A stretch of 64,000 nt of DNA from Pseudophaeobacter sp965641885 (GCA_965641885.1 OZ282574.1:434001-498000); one strand, 5' to 3'; counted from the stretch's first letter, positions 16,453 to 25,399 are shown. The notes: generated by a model not told the origin, from the letters alone. A program made the numbers and translations.

Positions 16453-19407
16453 TCAGATGCTCAGCGCGTCGTTCACGAGCGCAGCTTGTTGGGCTTTATG
16501 TTGGCTGGCGAGACCGGTTGCAGGCGACGCCGAGGTGGCACGGCCGACGTACGCGGGCCGGGTGTGCTTGGCCTTGATGCGGCTCAGCACCCATTCGATA
16601 TTGGGCTCAATAAAGGACCAGGCCCCCTGGTTCTTGGGCTCTTCCTGACACCAGACCATTTCGGCGCCTTTGAACCGTTCCAGTTCCTTGACCAGAGAGA
16701 TTGCCGGGAAAGGATAGAACTGTTCAATCCGCATGAGATAGACATCGTCGATCCCACGGGCATCGCGCTCTTCCAGCAGATCATAGTAGACCTTGCCCGA
16801 GCACATGACGACGCGCTTGATCTTGTCATCAGAGGCCAGTTGCGTGTCGGAATTTCCCTTTTGGGCATCATCCCACAGCACCCGGTGGAAGCTGGAGCCG
16901 GTGGTAAAATCCTCGGTGTTGCTGACAGCCATCTTGTGGCGCAGCAGCGACTTTGGTGTCATCAGCATCAGCGGTTTGCGGAACGAGCGGTGTAGCTGGC
17001 GGCGCAGGATGTGGAAGTAGTTGGCCGGCGTGGTGCAGTTGGCCACGATCCAGTTGTCCTGACCACACATCTGCAAAAACCGTTCCAGACGGGCGGACGA
17101 GTGTTCAGGGCCCTGGCCCTCGAACCCGTGCGGCATCAGGCAGACCAGCCCGGACATCCGCAGCCATTTGCTTTCACCGGATGAGATGAACTGGTCAAAC
17201 ATGATCTGCGCGCCATTGGCGAAATCGCCAAACTGCGCTTCCCAAAGCGTCAGCGCGTTGGGCTCGGCCAGCGAGTAGCCGTACTCAAAGCCCAAAACAG
17301 CGTATTCCGACAGGGCAGAGTCGATCACATCAAATTGCGACTGGCCTGCGCGGATATTGTTGAGCGGGAAGTACCGCTCTTCTGTGTTCTGGTTGATGAT
17401 GCCGGAATGGCGCTGCGAGAAGGTGCCACGGGTGGCATCCTGTCCCGACAGGCGGACCGGAAAGCCCTCGGTCAGCAAGGAGCCAAAGGCCAGCGCTTCG
17501 CCGGTGGCCCAGTCAAAGCCCCTGCCGCTTTCGAACATCTTTCCACGGGTTTCCAGAACCCGGCCCACAGTGCGGTGCATTGGAAAGCCTTCGGGCACGC
17601 TGGCCAGGGACTTGCCGATTTCGGCCATGGTTTCAGGATCAATCGCGGTCTTGCCGCGCTGGTATTTGTTTTCTTTCTGGCGGTCCAGATGCGACCAGCG
17701 ACCATCAAGCCAGTCGGCCTTGTTTGGTTTGTAGTCTTTGCCGGCCTCGAACTCTTCGTTCAGCTGGGCCTGAAAGGCGGCCTTCATGTCCTCGATCTCG
17801 CCTTCGGGGATCAGGCCATCCTTGACCAGACGTTCCGTATAGAGGCTGAGCGTGGTCTTGTGGCCCTTGATTTTCTTGTACATCAACGGGTTGGTGAACA
17901 TGGGCTCGTCGCCCTCGTTGTGACCAAACCGGCGATAGCAGAAGATGTCGAGAACAACGTCTTTGGCAAATTTCTGGCGGAACTCGGTTGCCACCTTGGC
18001 GGCATGCACCACGGCCTCGGGGTCATCGCCGTTGACGTGGAAGATGGGCGCCTCAACCACCAGCGCGTTGTCGGTGGGGTAGGGCGAGGAGCGCGAGAAA
18101 TGCGGCGCCGTGGTGAAACCGATTTGGTTGTTCACCACGATATGCATGGTGCCGCCGGTTTTGTGACCTTTCAGGCCCGAGAGCGCAAAACACTCTGCCA
18201 CAACACCCTGACCGGCAAAGGCCGCATCGCCGTGCAGCAGGATCGACAGAACCTTGCCGCGCGCGCCGTCGTTTTTCTGATCTTGCTTGGCGCGGACCTT
18301 GCCGAGAACCACCGGGTTCACCGCTTCAAGGTGCGAGGGGTTAGCCGTCAGGCTGAGGTGCACGGTATTGCCGTCAAATTCGCGATCCGACGAGGCGCCA
18401 AGATGGTATTTCACATCGCCCGAGCCATCAACGTCCTCGGGCTTAAAGCTGCCGCCCTGGAACTCGTTGAAAATGGCGCGGTAGGGTTTTTGCATCACAT
18501 TGGCCAGAACCGACAAGCGGCCCCGGTGTGGCATACCGATGACGATCTCTTCGACGCCCAGGTTGCCACCGCGTTTGATGATCTGCTCCATCGCCGGGAT
18601 CAGGCTCTCGCCGCCATCCAGACCAAAGCGCTTGGTGCCCATGTATTTGACGTGCAGGAATTTTTCAAAACCCTCGGCCTCAACCATTTTGTTCAGGATC
18701 GCCTTGCGACCCTCACGGGTAAAGCGGATCTCTTTGTCGTAGCCTTCGATCCGTTCCTTCAGCCAGGCGGACTGGCCGGGATCGGAGATATGCATGTATT
18801 GCAGCGCAAAGGTGCCACAGTAGGTACGTTTTACGATGTCGACGATCTGGCGCATGCTTGCGACCTGCAGCCCCAGAACATTGTCGATAAAGATCGGACG
18901 ATCCATATCGGCGTCCAGAAAACCATAGCTCTGCGGGTCCAGTTCAGGGTGTGGCGCGTCACTGCGCATCGACAGCGGGTCAAGATCGGCTGCCAGGTGA
19001 CCCCGGATCCGGTAGGCGCGGATCAGCATCAGGGCGCGGATCGAATCGAGCACGGCGCGCTGGATCTGCTCATCCGAGACTTCCACACCGGCCTTGACCG
19101 CCTTTTCGGCAATCTTTTTGCCCGCAGCCTTGGCCTCGACCGGCGCAGGCCATTCGCCTGTCAGGGCGGCGGTCAGATCGTCGTTAGGCGCGGGGGGCCA
19201 GTCAGAGCGCGCCCAGGAGGGGCCCTCGGCCTCAGCCTTCACATCCAGGTCAGCATCGCCCATCTGGCGAAAGAACTCGCCCCAGGCGGCATCAACCGCA
19301 TTCGGGTCATTGGCATATTGCGCATAGAGCTGTTCAAGATACTCGGCATTATGCCCCTGCATGAAGGAGGAGGCGTGGAACAGGTCGTTGGGAGAGTTAT
19401 CGGTCAT
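16453..19407 (-). CDS. sucA: 2-oxoglutarate dehydrogenase E1 component
   Basis: SucA decarboxylates 2-oxoglutarate with thiamine diphosphate and passes the succinyl group to SucB. The 984-residue length fits. The N-terminal LYAQYANDPNAVDAAW segment is the usual E1-specific helix that binds the complex. The thiamine site is seen as HGDAAFAGQGVV followed by NNQIGFTT, and RFGHNEGDEP is the next conserved block. I chose the ATG at 19407 (MTDNSPND) over one four codons earlier. A 703-codon frame on the opposite strand is a codon-bias artefact. Confidence 0.96.
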   Translation of the reverse strand: MTDNSPNDLFHASSFMQGHNAEYLEQLYAQYANDPNAVDAAWGEFFRQMGDADLDVKAEAEGPSWARSDWPPAPNDDLTAALTGEWPAPVEAKAAGKKIAEKAVKAGVEVSDEQIQRAVLDSIRALMLIRAYRIRGHLAADLDPLSMRSDAPHPELDPQSYGFLDADMDRPIFIDNVLGLQVASMRQIVDIVKRTYCGTFALQYMHISDPGQSAWLKERIEGYDKEIRFTREGRKAILNKMVEAEGFEKFLHVKYMGTKRFGLDGGESLIPAMEQIIKRGGNLGVEEIVIGMPHRGRLSVLANVMQKPYRAIFNEFQGGSFKPEDVDGSGDVKYHLGASSDREFDGNTVHLSLTANPSHLEAVNPVVLGKVRAKQDQKNDGARGKVLSILLHGDAAFAGQGVVAECFALSGLKGHKTGGTMHIVVNNQIGFTTAPHFSRSSPYPTDNALVVEAPIFHVNGDDPEAVVHAAKVATEFRQKFAKDVVLDIFCYRRFGHNEGDEPMFTNPLMYKKIKGHKTTLSLYTERLVKDGLIPEGEIEDMKAAFQAQLNEEFEAGKDYKPNKADWLDGRWSHLDRQKENKYQRGKTAIDPETMAEIGKSLASVPEGFPMHRTVGRVLETRGKMFESGRGFDWATGEALAFGSLLTEGFPVRLSGQDATRGTFSQRHSGIINQNTEERYFPLNNIRAGQSQFDVIDSALSEYAVLGFEYGYSLAEPNALTLWEAQFGDFANGAQIMFDQFISSGESKWLRMSGLVCLMPHGFEGQGPEHSSARLERFLQMCGQDNWIVANCTTPANYFHILRRQLHRSFRKPLMLMTPKSLLRHKMAVSNTEDFTTGSSFHRVLWDDAQKGNSDTQLASDDKIKRVVMCSGKVYYDLLEERDARGIDDVYLMRIEQFYPFPAISLVKELERFKGAEMVWCQEEPKNQGAWSFIEPNIEWVLSRIKAKHTRPAYVGRATSASPATGLASQHKAQQAALVNDALSI

Positions 19408-19442
19408 GGATGTTCTCACTGCGAAAGGTCAGAGGCGAAAAT

Positions 19443-19844
19443 TTAAAGGGTACAGGGTGGTGTTGGCGTAGGGCTTTGACCACCGGGTATATTGCAGACA
19501 TCTTTCGCAATACTTACGGAGGTTTTATCTGTGTCTTCTGGAGGGGCTTTTGCAGAAGGCTCAGCCAGATCGGTGTCCTGCGCAAGAGCGGCAGCCTCTG
19601 CCTTGGTGGCAGACGGCGCTATCGCGGACATTGGTTCTACTGAGGCTTTGGGCTCTGCTGGGGTCTGGTCGACGTGCGTCTTGGCGGCCGCCTGCTCTTG
19701 GCGTTGCAGGCTCCTGGCCTCGGACAGCGAAATCTGACGCCAATCTTCTCCATCCTGCACAAAGGCAACACGCGGACTGGGGCCACTGCAACCGGTTACG
19801 AGAACCACTGAGGCAAGGGCTGCATATATCAGTCTCATAGTCAT
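19443..19844 (-). CDS. lipoprotein between sucD and sucA
   Basis: The 133-residue protein has a lipoprotein signal (lipobox VTGC at about residue 19), then a short WRQISLSEARSLQRQEQA helix. The tail is long, disordered and Ala/Pro/Glu-rich and ends with two cysteines (VCNIPGG and PPCTL). Met1 or Met3 could be the start. It is on the same strand between sucD and sucA. Nothing in the sequence suggests a role in the TCA cycle; a periplasmic structural or adaptor function is possible but unproven. Confidence 0.75.
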   Translation of the reverse strand: MTMRLIYAALASVVLVTGCSGPSPRVAFVQDGEDWRQISLSEARSLQRQEQAAAKTHVDQTPAEPKASVEPMSAIAPSATKAEAAALAQDTDLAEPSAKAPPEDTDKTSVSIAKDVCNIPGGQSPTPTPPCTL

Positions 19845-19870
19845 GGGGCCTGCCGTAACTGAGTAGGATC

Positions 19871-19896
19871 TTCGGGGCGGAGAGAACCGCCCCGAA
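19871..19896. promoter_or_regulatory. perfect hairpin between sucD and the lipoprotein gene
   Basis: TTCGGGGCGG and CCGCCCCGAA form a ten-base-pair stem with a six-base loop. On the transcribed minus strand the T run lies before the hairpin, not after it, so it is not a terminator for sucD. It could protect the sucD mRNA 3' end from exonucleases and so set different levels for sucCD and sucAB. Confidence 0.6.
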
Positions 19897-19902
19897 AAAG
19901 CA

Positions 19903-20787
19903 TCAACCTTTGATGGCTTTCAGCACTGCTTCGCCAAGACCGGCGGGGCTTTCGGCAACAACGATACCAGCAGAGCGCATGGCTTCGATCTTGTCTTCAG
20001 CGCCACCTTTGCCACCGGCGACGATTGCGCCAGCGTGGCCCATGCGACGGCCGGGAGGGGCAGTCCGGCCGGCGATGAAACCAGCGACGGGCTTCCAGCG
20101 GCCTTTTTTGCGCTGATCCGCGAGGAATTCTGCGGCTTCTTCTTCTGCAGAGCCACCGATCTCACCGATCATGATGATCGAGTGGGTCTCATCATCGTCG
20201 AGGAAGAGATCCAGAACGTCGATGTGCTCGGTGCCCTTGATGGGATCACCACCGATGCCCACAGCCGAAGACTGGCCAAGGCCGATGTCGGAGGTCTGTT
20301 TCACCGCTTCATAGGTCAGGGTGCCGGAGCGCGACACAACCCCAACAGAGCCACGCTGGTGGATGTGACCGGGCATGATGCCGATCTTGCAGGCGTCAGG
20401 CGTGATCACACCGGGGCAGTTGGGGCCGATCAGGCGCGATTTAGAGCCTTCCAGCGCGCGCTGCACCCGCATCATGTCCAGCACCGGGATACCTTCGGTG
20501 ATGCAGACGATCAGTTCCATCTCGGCGTCAATCGCCTCGAGGATCGAATCGGCGGCAAAGGGGGGCGGCACATAGATCACCGAAGCATTGGCTTCGGTCA
20601 CGTGCCTGGCCTCGTGCACCGAGTTGAAGACGGGCAGGTTCAGGTGGGTCTGACCACCCTTGCCGGGCGTGACGCCGCCAACCATTTTGGTGCCATAGGC
20701 AATGGCCTGTTCAGAGTGAAAGGTGCCCTGCGAGCCGGTGAAGCCCTGACAGATTACCTTGGTGTTTTCGTCGATGAGGACTGCCAT
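19903..20787 (-). CDS. sucD: succinyl-CoA synthetase alpha subunit
   Basis: SucD binds CoA and carries the phosphohistidine of succinyl-CoA synthetase, which makes ATP or GTP from succinyl-CoA. The 294-residue protein has the CoA-binding Rossmann motif GFTGSQGTFH at its start, GPNCPGVITP in the middle, and the active-site histidine in MGHAGAIVAGGKGGAEDK. It is separated from sucC by a gene for an exported 172-residue protein, whereas sucC and sucD are directly adjacent in many bacteria. Confidence 0.97.
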   Translation of the reverse strand: MAVLIDENTKVICQGFTGSQGTFHSEQAIAYGTKMVGGVTPGKGGQTHLNLPVFNSVHEARHVTEANASVIYVPPPFAADSILEAIDAEMELIVCITEGIPVLDMMRVQRALEGSKSRLIGPNCPGVITPDACKIGIMPGHIHQRGSVGVVSRSGTLTYEAVKQTSDIGLGQSSAVGIGGDPIKGTEHIDVLDLFLDDDETHSIIMIGEIGGSAEEEAAEFLADQRKKGRWKPVAGFIAGRTAPPGRRMGHAGAIVAGGKGGAEDKIEAMRSAGIVVAESPAGLGEAVLKAIKG

Positions 20788-20799
20788 TTGAGGAGTCTC

Positions 20800-21318
20800 C
20801 TAATTTGACTTGAGAAAGACTGCTTCCATCAAGGAAGCTTTCTCTTTTCGATGAAACTTGACTTCGAGTGTGATGAGGTCGGGGTAGCCTGCTTCCCAAG
20901 CGGTGCCGAAGGTGAACCCGCCAGAAAGGTCAGTTCTGTGGCTTGGCCCTTGGGGCAAGCGCTGCTGAGCTTGGCTTGTAAGACCCTTCGCGTAGGATGC
21001 GTCTGTTCCATATTGAGTGACGAGGAGGCGGACATAGTCTGTATTGAGAGACGCGCGATGGTCACGAATACCGACAATGTAAAAATCTTCGTCTGCGTTG
21101 GCTGCTTCTAAGTAGCTTAGGTAGCTGCCAGTGCTTTCTTTGGAAACAATGCGAAGTCCTGCCTGGATAGACAATTTCTCTAAGGCTTCAAGGTTCGGGA
21201 CCGTTTGCACGGCACGATCAAAAAGCGAAACAAACTTGTCTTGTGAAACCGCTGTCTCCGCCTGTGACGGAGCCGCAATGAGCACGGACAAAATTGCAAA
21301 GAGAAATTGACGAAGCAT
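20800..21318 (-). CDS. exported hypothetical protein between sucC and sucD
   Basis: The 172-residue protein has a clear signal peptide (MLRQFLFAILSVLIAAPSQA, cleavage after about residue 20). The mature part has no cysteine and no recognised domain. The start lies only eight bases after the sucC stop and the end 12 bases before sucD, so it must be co-transcribed with both. A/T content is higher and codon choice less GC-biased than in the flanking suc genes, which may mean recent insertion. Function unknown. Confidence 0.75.
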   Translation of the reverse strand: MLRQFLFAILSVLIAAPSQAETAVSQDKFVSLFDRAVQTVPNLEALEKLSIQAGLRIVSKESTGSYLSYLEAANADEDFYIVGIRDHRASLNTDYVRLLVTQYGTDASYAKGLTSQAQQRLPQGPSHRTDLSGGFTFGTAWEAGYPDLITLEVKFHRKEKASLMEAVFLKSN

Positions 21319-21326
21319 TCCCTGAC

Positions 21327-22520
21327 TTACCCTTTAACCGCTTTTACGATCTTCTCGGCGCCGTCAGAGAGGTTGTCGGCTGCGATCACGTCAAGACCAG
21401 AGGTGTTGATGATCTCTTTGCCGGCTTCCACATTGGTGCCCTCAAGGCGGACAACCAGCGGAACCTTCAGGCCCACTTCTTTGACCGCGGCAACAACGCC
21501 CTCGGCAATCACATCGCAGCGCATGATGCCGCCAAAGATGTTGACCAGGATGCCTTTGACCTGTGGATCAGAGGTGATGATCTTGAACGCCTCGGTGACT
21601 TTCTCTTTGGTGGCGCCGCCGCCAACGTCGAGGAAGTTTGCAGGCTCAGCGCCATACAGTTTGATGATGTCCATTGTGGCCATCGCCAGACCCGCACCGT
21701 TGACCATGCAGCCGATCTCACCGTCGAGCGCGATGTAGTTCAGGTCGTATTTCGACGCTTCCAGCTCTTTGGGGTCTTCTTCGGTGGTGTCGCGCAGTTC
21801 CGCAATATCGGGGTGGCGGTACATGGCGTTGCCGTCAAAGCTGACCTTGGCGTCGAGCACTTTCAGATCACCGGTGTCAGACACGATCAGCGGGTTGATT
21901 TCCAGCATCTCCATGTCTTTGTCGGTAAAGGCCTGGTACAGCTGGCCCATCAGTTTGACGCACTGCTTGATCTGCTGACCCTCGAGGCCAAGCGAGAAAG
22001 CGATGCGACGGCCGTGGAACGCCTGATAGCCGGTGGCCGGATCAACGCTGAACGACAGGATCTTTTCTGGGGTAGAGGCGGCAACCTCTTCGATGTCCAT
22101 GCCGCCCTCAGTGGAGCAGACAAAGGAAATGCGCGAGGTCTGGCGATCAACCAGCAGCGCCAGGTACAATTCGGTCTGAATGCCCGAGCCCGCCTCAATA
22201 TAGATGCGGTTGACCTGTTTGCCGACGGGGCCGGTCTGATGCGTGACCAGGGTGCGGCCCAGCATTTTCTTGGCTTCTTCCGAGGCCTCTTCGACCGATT
22301 TGGTGAGGCGTACACCGCCTTTTTCACCGGCATCGGCTTCTTTAAAAGAGCCCTTGCCGCGACCGCCGGCATGGATTTGTGCTTTTACCACCCAAAGCGG
22401 GCCGTCAAGCTCACCTGCGGCGGATTTGGCTTCGTCGGCCTTCAACACGATGCGACCGTCGGAAACTGGCGCTCCATAGCTGCGAAGAAGGGCCTTGGCC
22501 TGATATTCGTGGATGTTCAT
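21327..22520 (-). CDS. sucC: succinyl-CoA synthetase beta subunit
   Basis: SucC is the ATP-grasp subunit that binds nucleotide and, with SucD, interconverts succinyl-CoA and succinate. The 397-residue protein starts MNIHEYQAKALLRSYG, has the grasp-domain blocks VKAQIHAGGRGKGSFK and LEINPLIVSD, and VNGAGLAMATMD in the C-terminal domain. It is the first gene of the suc group; the 396-base upstream gap carries two identical-core palindromes at 22632-22662. Confidence 0.97.
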   Translation of the reverse strand: MNIHEYQAKALLRSYGAPVSDGRIVLKADEAKSAAGELDGPLWVVKAQIHAGGRGKGSFKEADAGEKGGVRLTKSVEEASEEAKKMLGRTLVTHQTGPVGKQVNRIYIEAGSGIQTELYLALLVDRQTSRISFVCSTEGGMDIEEVAASTPEKILSFSVDPATGYQAFHGRRIAFSLGLEGQQIKQCVKLMGQLYQAFTDKDMEMLEINPLIVSDTGDLKVLDAKVSFDGNAMYRHPDIAELRDTTEEDPKELEASKYDLNYIALDGEIGCMVNGAGLAMATMDIIKLYGAEPANFLDVGGGATKEKVTEAFKIITSDPQVKGILVNIFGGIMRCDVIAEGVVAAVKEVGLKVPLVVRLEGTNVEAGKEIINTSGLDVIAADNLSDGAEKIVKAVKG

Positions 22521-22631
22521 GAGAAACTGTCCCGTCTGGCTTCAATAATCTCTGTCATAACGCCGTCATAAGCCAAATCTTTAAAGGTTTTTCTTATGCC
22601 GCGCGGGTTTTTCACGAAGATTTTCACTATT

Positions 22632-22662
22632 TGTGATCACAGGTTTTTTACGTGTGATCACA
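22632..22662. promoter_or_regulatory. paired palindromic operator before sucC
   Basis: Two perfect ten-base palindromes TGTGATCACA lie at 22632-22641 and 22653-22662, exactly 21 bases apart (two helical turns). The nearer edge is 112 bases before the sucC start. The same core, spacing and distance recur before sdhC (29008-29038). A dimeric regulator bound cooperatively on one face of the helix is the natural reading. The core is too short for the standard 16-base CRP site; a GntR-type protein is possible, but none is identified. Confidence 0.72.
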
Positions 22663-22858
22663 ACTGCGGCCAAACCAGTCGCCTGCGAAAGCGAATCAAC
22701 CCGTGGGTTGGGGAGAGATGGTGCAACTAAGACAAAAGCCTTGAGTTGTCATTTTTCAAAAGACAGGGCCGGGCGCTGCGGCGTTGTTTGGGCGGTGGCG
22801 CGACGCTTGTCTGGCACTTGTTCTGGCCCTCACAGGGTGCGCGGCTGCGGTCGGACAT

Positions 22859-22885
22859 AAAAAAGCCGCCGGAAACTCCGACGGC
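22859..22885 (-). terminator. rho-independent terminator after mdh
   Basis: On the minus strand GCCGTCGGA, loop GTT and TCCGGCGGC form a nine-pair stem (one G-T pair) followed at once by six T. It lies 32 bases beyond the mdh stop and separates mdh from the suc group. Confidence 0.9.
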
Positions 22886-22916
22886 TTTAAGCTCTGCATG
22901 TGAGGGGGCTGCGCCT

Positions 22917-23879
22917 TTAGGCGAGCGAGCTGTCGATGGCCTTGCAGGCCTCAACCAGTCCCTGAACCGCTTTGACCGAGGTGTCGAACATGTCTTGCTC
23001 ACTCTTGTTGAGCTTGATGTTGACGATCCGCTCAATGCCACCGGCACCAATCACGGTTGGCACGCCGACATACATGTCCTTGACGCCGAGATCGCCGTCA
23101 CAGTAGGCGGCGCAGGGCAGAACGCGCTTTTGGTCCTTGAGATAGGCTTCGGCCATCTCGATTGCAGAGGCGGCAGGTGCGTAGAAGGCAGAGCCGGTTT
23201 TCAGCAAGCCAACGATTTCTGCGCCGCCATCACGGGTGCGCTGAACCATGGCGTCCAGTTTCTCTTGTGTGGTCCAACCCATGTCGATCAGATCGGGCAG
23301 GGGGATGCCGCCAACCGTAGAGTACCGCACGGAAGGCACCATGGTGTCGCCGTGGCCGCCCAGAACAAAGGCAGTGACGTCGCGCATGGAGACGTTGAAT
23401 TCTTCTGCAAGGAAGTGACGGAAGCGCGCTGAATCAAGCACACCAGCCATGCCGCAGACCTTGTTCGCGGGCAGACCCGAGAATTTCTGCAGCGCCCAAA
23501 CCATCGCATCCAGCGGGTTGGTGATGCAGATAACAAAGGCGTCGGGCGCATGGGCGGCAATGCCTTCACCAACGGACTTCATCACTTTGAGGTTGATGCC
23601 GAGCAGGTCATCACGGCTCATGCCGGGCTTGCGCGCCACACCTGCGGTTACGATGCAGACGTCTGCGCCGGCAATTGCGGCGTAGTCGCTGGAGCCGGAC
23701 ATGGCGGCGTCGATTTTCTCAACAGGGCCGGATTGGGCGATGTCGAGCGCTTTGCCTTGGGGAAGGCCGTCAGCGATATCAAACAGGACAACATCGCCCA
23801 GTTCTTTGATGGCTGCGAGGTGAGCGAGCGTGCCGCCGATGTTGCCTGCGCCGATAAGCGCGATCTTGGGTCTGGCCAT
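22917..23879 (-). CDS. mdh: malate dehydrogenase
   Basis: Mdh oxidises malate to oxaloacetate with NAD+. The 320-residue protein is the lactate-dehydrogenase-like type: NAD motif IGAGNIGGTLA at residues 8-18, substrate arginines in RKPGMSRDDLLGIN, ITNPLDAMVW, and the catalytic histidine in GGHGDTMVP. Its own terminator follows, so it is a separate transcript from sucC. A TAGCGCTA palindrome lies 118 bases before the start. Confidence 0.97.
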   Translation of the reverse strand: MARPKIALIGAGNIGGTLAHLAAIKELGDVVLFDIADGLPQGKALDIAQSGPVEKIDAAMSGSSDYAAIAGADVCIVTAGVARKPGMSRDDLLGINLKVMKSVGEGIAAHAPDAFVICITNPLDAMVWALQKFSGLPANKVCGMAGVLDSARFRHFLAEEFNVSMRDVTAFVLGGHGDTMVPSVRYSTVGGIPLPDLIDMGWTTQEKLDAMVQRTRDGGAEIVGLLKTGSAFYAPAASAIEMAEAYLKDQKRVLPCAAYCDGDLGVKDMYVGVPTVIGAGGIERIVNIKLNKSEQDMFDTSVKAVQGLVEACKAIDSSLA

Positions 23880-23993
23880 GGGGATTTCTCTCCGGTCGGG
23901 TTGAAATTGGGTGGATGCCTACGCCCTCCCGCGCGCCCGCGCAAGGGTTCTGCACCGCGGCATTGCGGAAGCTGACGCGTATCAGTCACAGAT

Positions 23994-24007
23994 TGCTAGC
24001 GCTAAAC
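23994..24007. promoter_or_regulatory. candidate LacI-type operator before mdh
   Basis: TTGCTAGCGCTAAA contains the eight-base palindrome TAGCGCTA with a central CG pair, the shape favoured by LacI-family regulators. In Rhodobacter sphaeroides the LacI-family regulator CceR controls central carbon genes. Whether its site matches this sequence I cannot verify here. Confidence 0.35.
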
Positions 24008-24404
24008 CTCTTGCAAACAAGGGATATGGGGTCATCCCTTTTTACGACATTGCTCTCTATGTTTTTCGCTTTTGTGATCCGGCGTACCGTTTTGGGTCCG
24101 GTCTTGCGGGCACCTGTGGGACTGCCCGAGGACAGATTGGAACGCAGGAGGGTTTCGATTCTTGTCGCGCAGGCCTCGGGTTACGGCCCATTCAGGTGAG
24201 GAATGAGTTGCCGAAAGCCTTTATGGCCAAAACGGGTAGGGCCAAAGCTGGCTTTTCCGGCACTGCAGAGGTGGGGGAGGGGTGTCCGGAAAAGCCAGCG
24301 CCATCGTGATGGGCGCGTGCGTGCGTTCAAGGGCCTTATCGATCCTCTGAAACGCTTCGCTCAATGCGATGGCACATGAATGCGGTGGCGCGTCGCGCAT
24401 GGTC

Positions 24405-24430
24405 AGTGAGACCCAGGACAGGGTCTCACT
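24405..24430. repeat. perfect ten-base-pair inverted repeat
   Basis: AGTGAGACCC, a six-base loop AGGACA and GGGTCTCACT form a perfect hairpin in otherwise gene-poor DNA. No T run follows on either strand. Confidence 0.6.
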
Positions 24431-24616
24431 GCTGCGTTCTGATCTGGTGATACTGATCTGGCAGCTGAGGGCAGGCAGGATGGGGGCAGGCAGGGAGTGG
24501 GGGCGGCCACTGCGCAGCCCATCAACAGATCGCGCCAATCACGGCACTGACATTGGGCTGTCGCTGCGATCAGCGGAATAAGCGCTTAGGGGGGGCTTTA
24601 AAAAGGCCAGAGCCGC

Positions 24617-24934
24617 TCAGGCGTCGTTGTCGACGGAGGGCACTGCTTCTGCCAGGGCTTCAAAGGACTGCCCCGAGGCCATCAGGCAGGTCATGCCCGT
24701 GGGCATCGTGACCGTGATGGTCCAGCTGCCGCTCTCGGCTGAGGCAAAGGTCTCCATGACCATTCCCTGCTGGCCCATGCCAATAGCCTGGCGGCTTTCG
24801 CCGTATTTTTCAGCAAGCCGTGCAATGACAACCTCGCGCGGTGCGCAGTTGCGGCCCTGGGCGGCCACGGGGGCGGCGGTCATAAGTCCGGTGATAAGGC
24901 TCAGTACAGACAGGCCAAGTGTAGTTTTAAACAT
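24617..24934 (-). CDS. conserved small periplasmic protein
   Basis: The protein (105 residues from the Met at 24934; four more if the first Met is used) has a signal peptide ending around VAAQ. The short mature domain contains CAPREVVIARLAEKYGES and a second cysteine in TGMTCLMASG, so one disulfide is likely. Proteins with this layout occur in many alphaproteobacteria without known function. It stands alone, with 450 bases of apparent non-coding DNA on its 5' side. Confidence 0.72.
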   Translation of the reverse strand: MFKTTLGLSVLSLITGLMTAAPVAAQGRNCAPREVVIARLAEKYGESRQAIGMGQQGMVMETFASAESGSWTITVTMPTGMTCLMASGQSFEALAEAVPSVDNDA

Positions 24935-24946
24935 CGTCTTCTCCAT

Positions 24947-25399
24947 GGGTTTTACCCGTTGCCGAACGGCCGATCTGAAAGAGAGCGGTCAGATGACCTC
25001 TCTGCGAACCCAACAGATCTGGGGCCGGTTTCGTGTGACGTAATCGTTATGCAGGCCTTTGACCTGATGTATTCTCAACGGGCTTTTGCCCTCACAGAAA
25101 GAGATCCTTTGTCGAAGCCCAGTCACCGAAACCCGGAGGCCAAATCTCAGCTCTGATCCCTGACCTTTCGGTCTCTGCGATATGAAAAGTTTGCCAAGGA
25201 CACTTTGAAAAACGGTTAATTTGCCGACCTGAAGTGAAGATTGGAAATGTCAAGTCAAAATACCCTTTTTCATGTGCGGCTTAGCCCGGCGCCCTGGCAG
25301 TGTCGTGAGGTCGTTTCTGCAATGCGGCATGAATGCTCTTGAAAGTTTCCGCCCGAATCTGTAGCCGTTTGCGCAACAAAATAACCTGGAGGTTTCCTT
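24947..25399. other. gap between the periplasmic protein and mcl2
   Basis: No gene is supported in these 453 bases. The right end is the mcl2 leader, with the palindromic stretch GTTTGCGCAAC at about 25366-25376 and a TGGAGG site just before the mcl2 ATG. A 65-codon plus-strand frame at 24959 is basic and low in hydrophobic residues and is not convincing. Confidence 0.5.

Larger units (their letters stand above)
22521..22916. other. sucC promoter region and mdh 3' region
   Basis: This 396-base gap holds the mdh terminator (22859-22885), the paired GTGATCAC palindromes (22632-22662) and an AT-rich stretch between them and sucC. No protein gene can be supported in it; the longer frames that cross it have no initiation signals or protein-like composition. 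Confidence 0.7.
23880..24616. other. long gap upstream of mdh
   Basis: This 737-base stretch contains the mdh promoter region with a TAGCGCTA palindrome (23997-24004) and a TTGCAAA motif at about 24011. A perfect ten-base-pair inverted repeat (AGTGAGACCC at 24405-24414, GGGTCTCACT at 24421-24430) lies further on. The frames that span it are weak: a minus-strand one at 24221-24538 starts with TTG right after an in-frame stop. I cannot support a protein gene here. Confidence 0.5.

Noticed and set aside
17335..19446. A 703-codon plus-strand frame opposite sucA
   Set aside because: It is an antisense shadow of GC-rich codon use in sucA; it has no start signal, and every residue block mirrors sucA codons.
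21294..22571. A 425-codon plus-strand frame opposite sucC
   Set aside because: Same codon-bias artefact; it runs across the sucC start region and has no recognised domain.
24221..24538. A 105-codon minus-strand frame in the gap before mdh
   Set aside because: It begins with TTG immediately after an in-frame stop, runs through a perfect inverted repeat, and its first ATG comes late. Composition alone does not support it, but it could be a gene remnant.
24959..25156. A 65-codon plus-strand frame before mcl2
   Set aside because: It is polar and basic with no signal or domain, no ribosome site, and lies in leader DNA.
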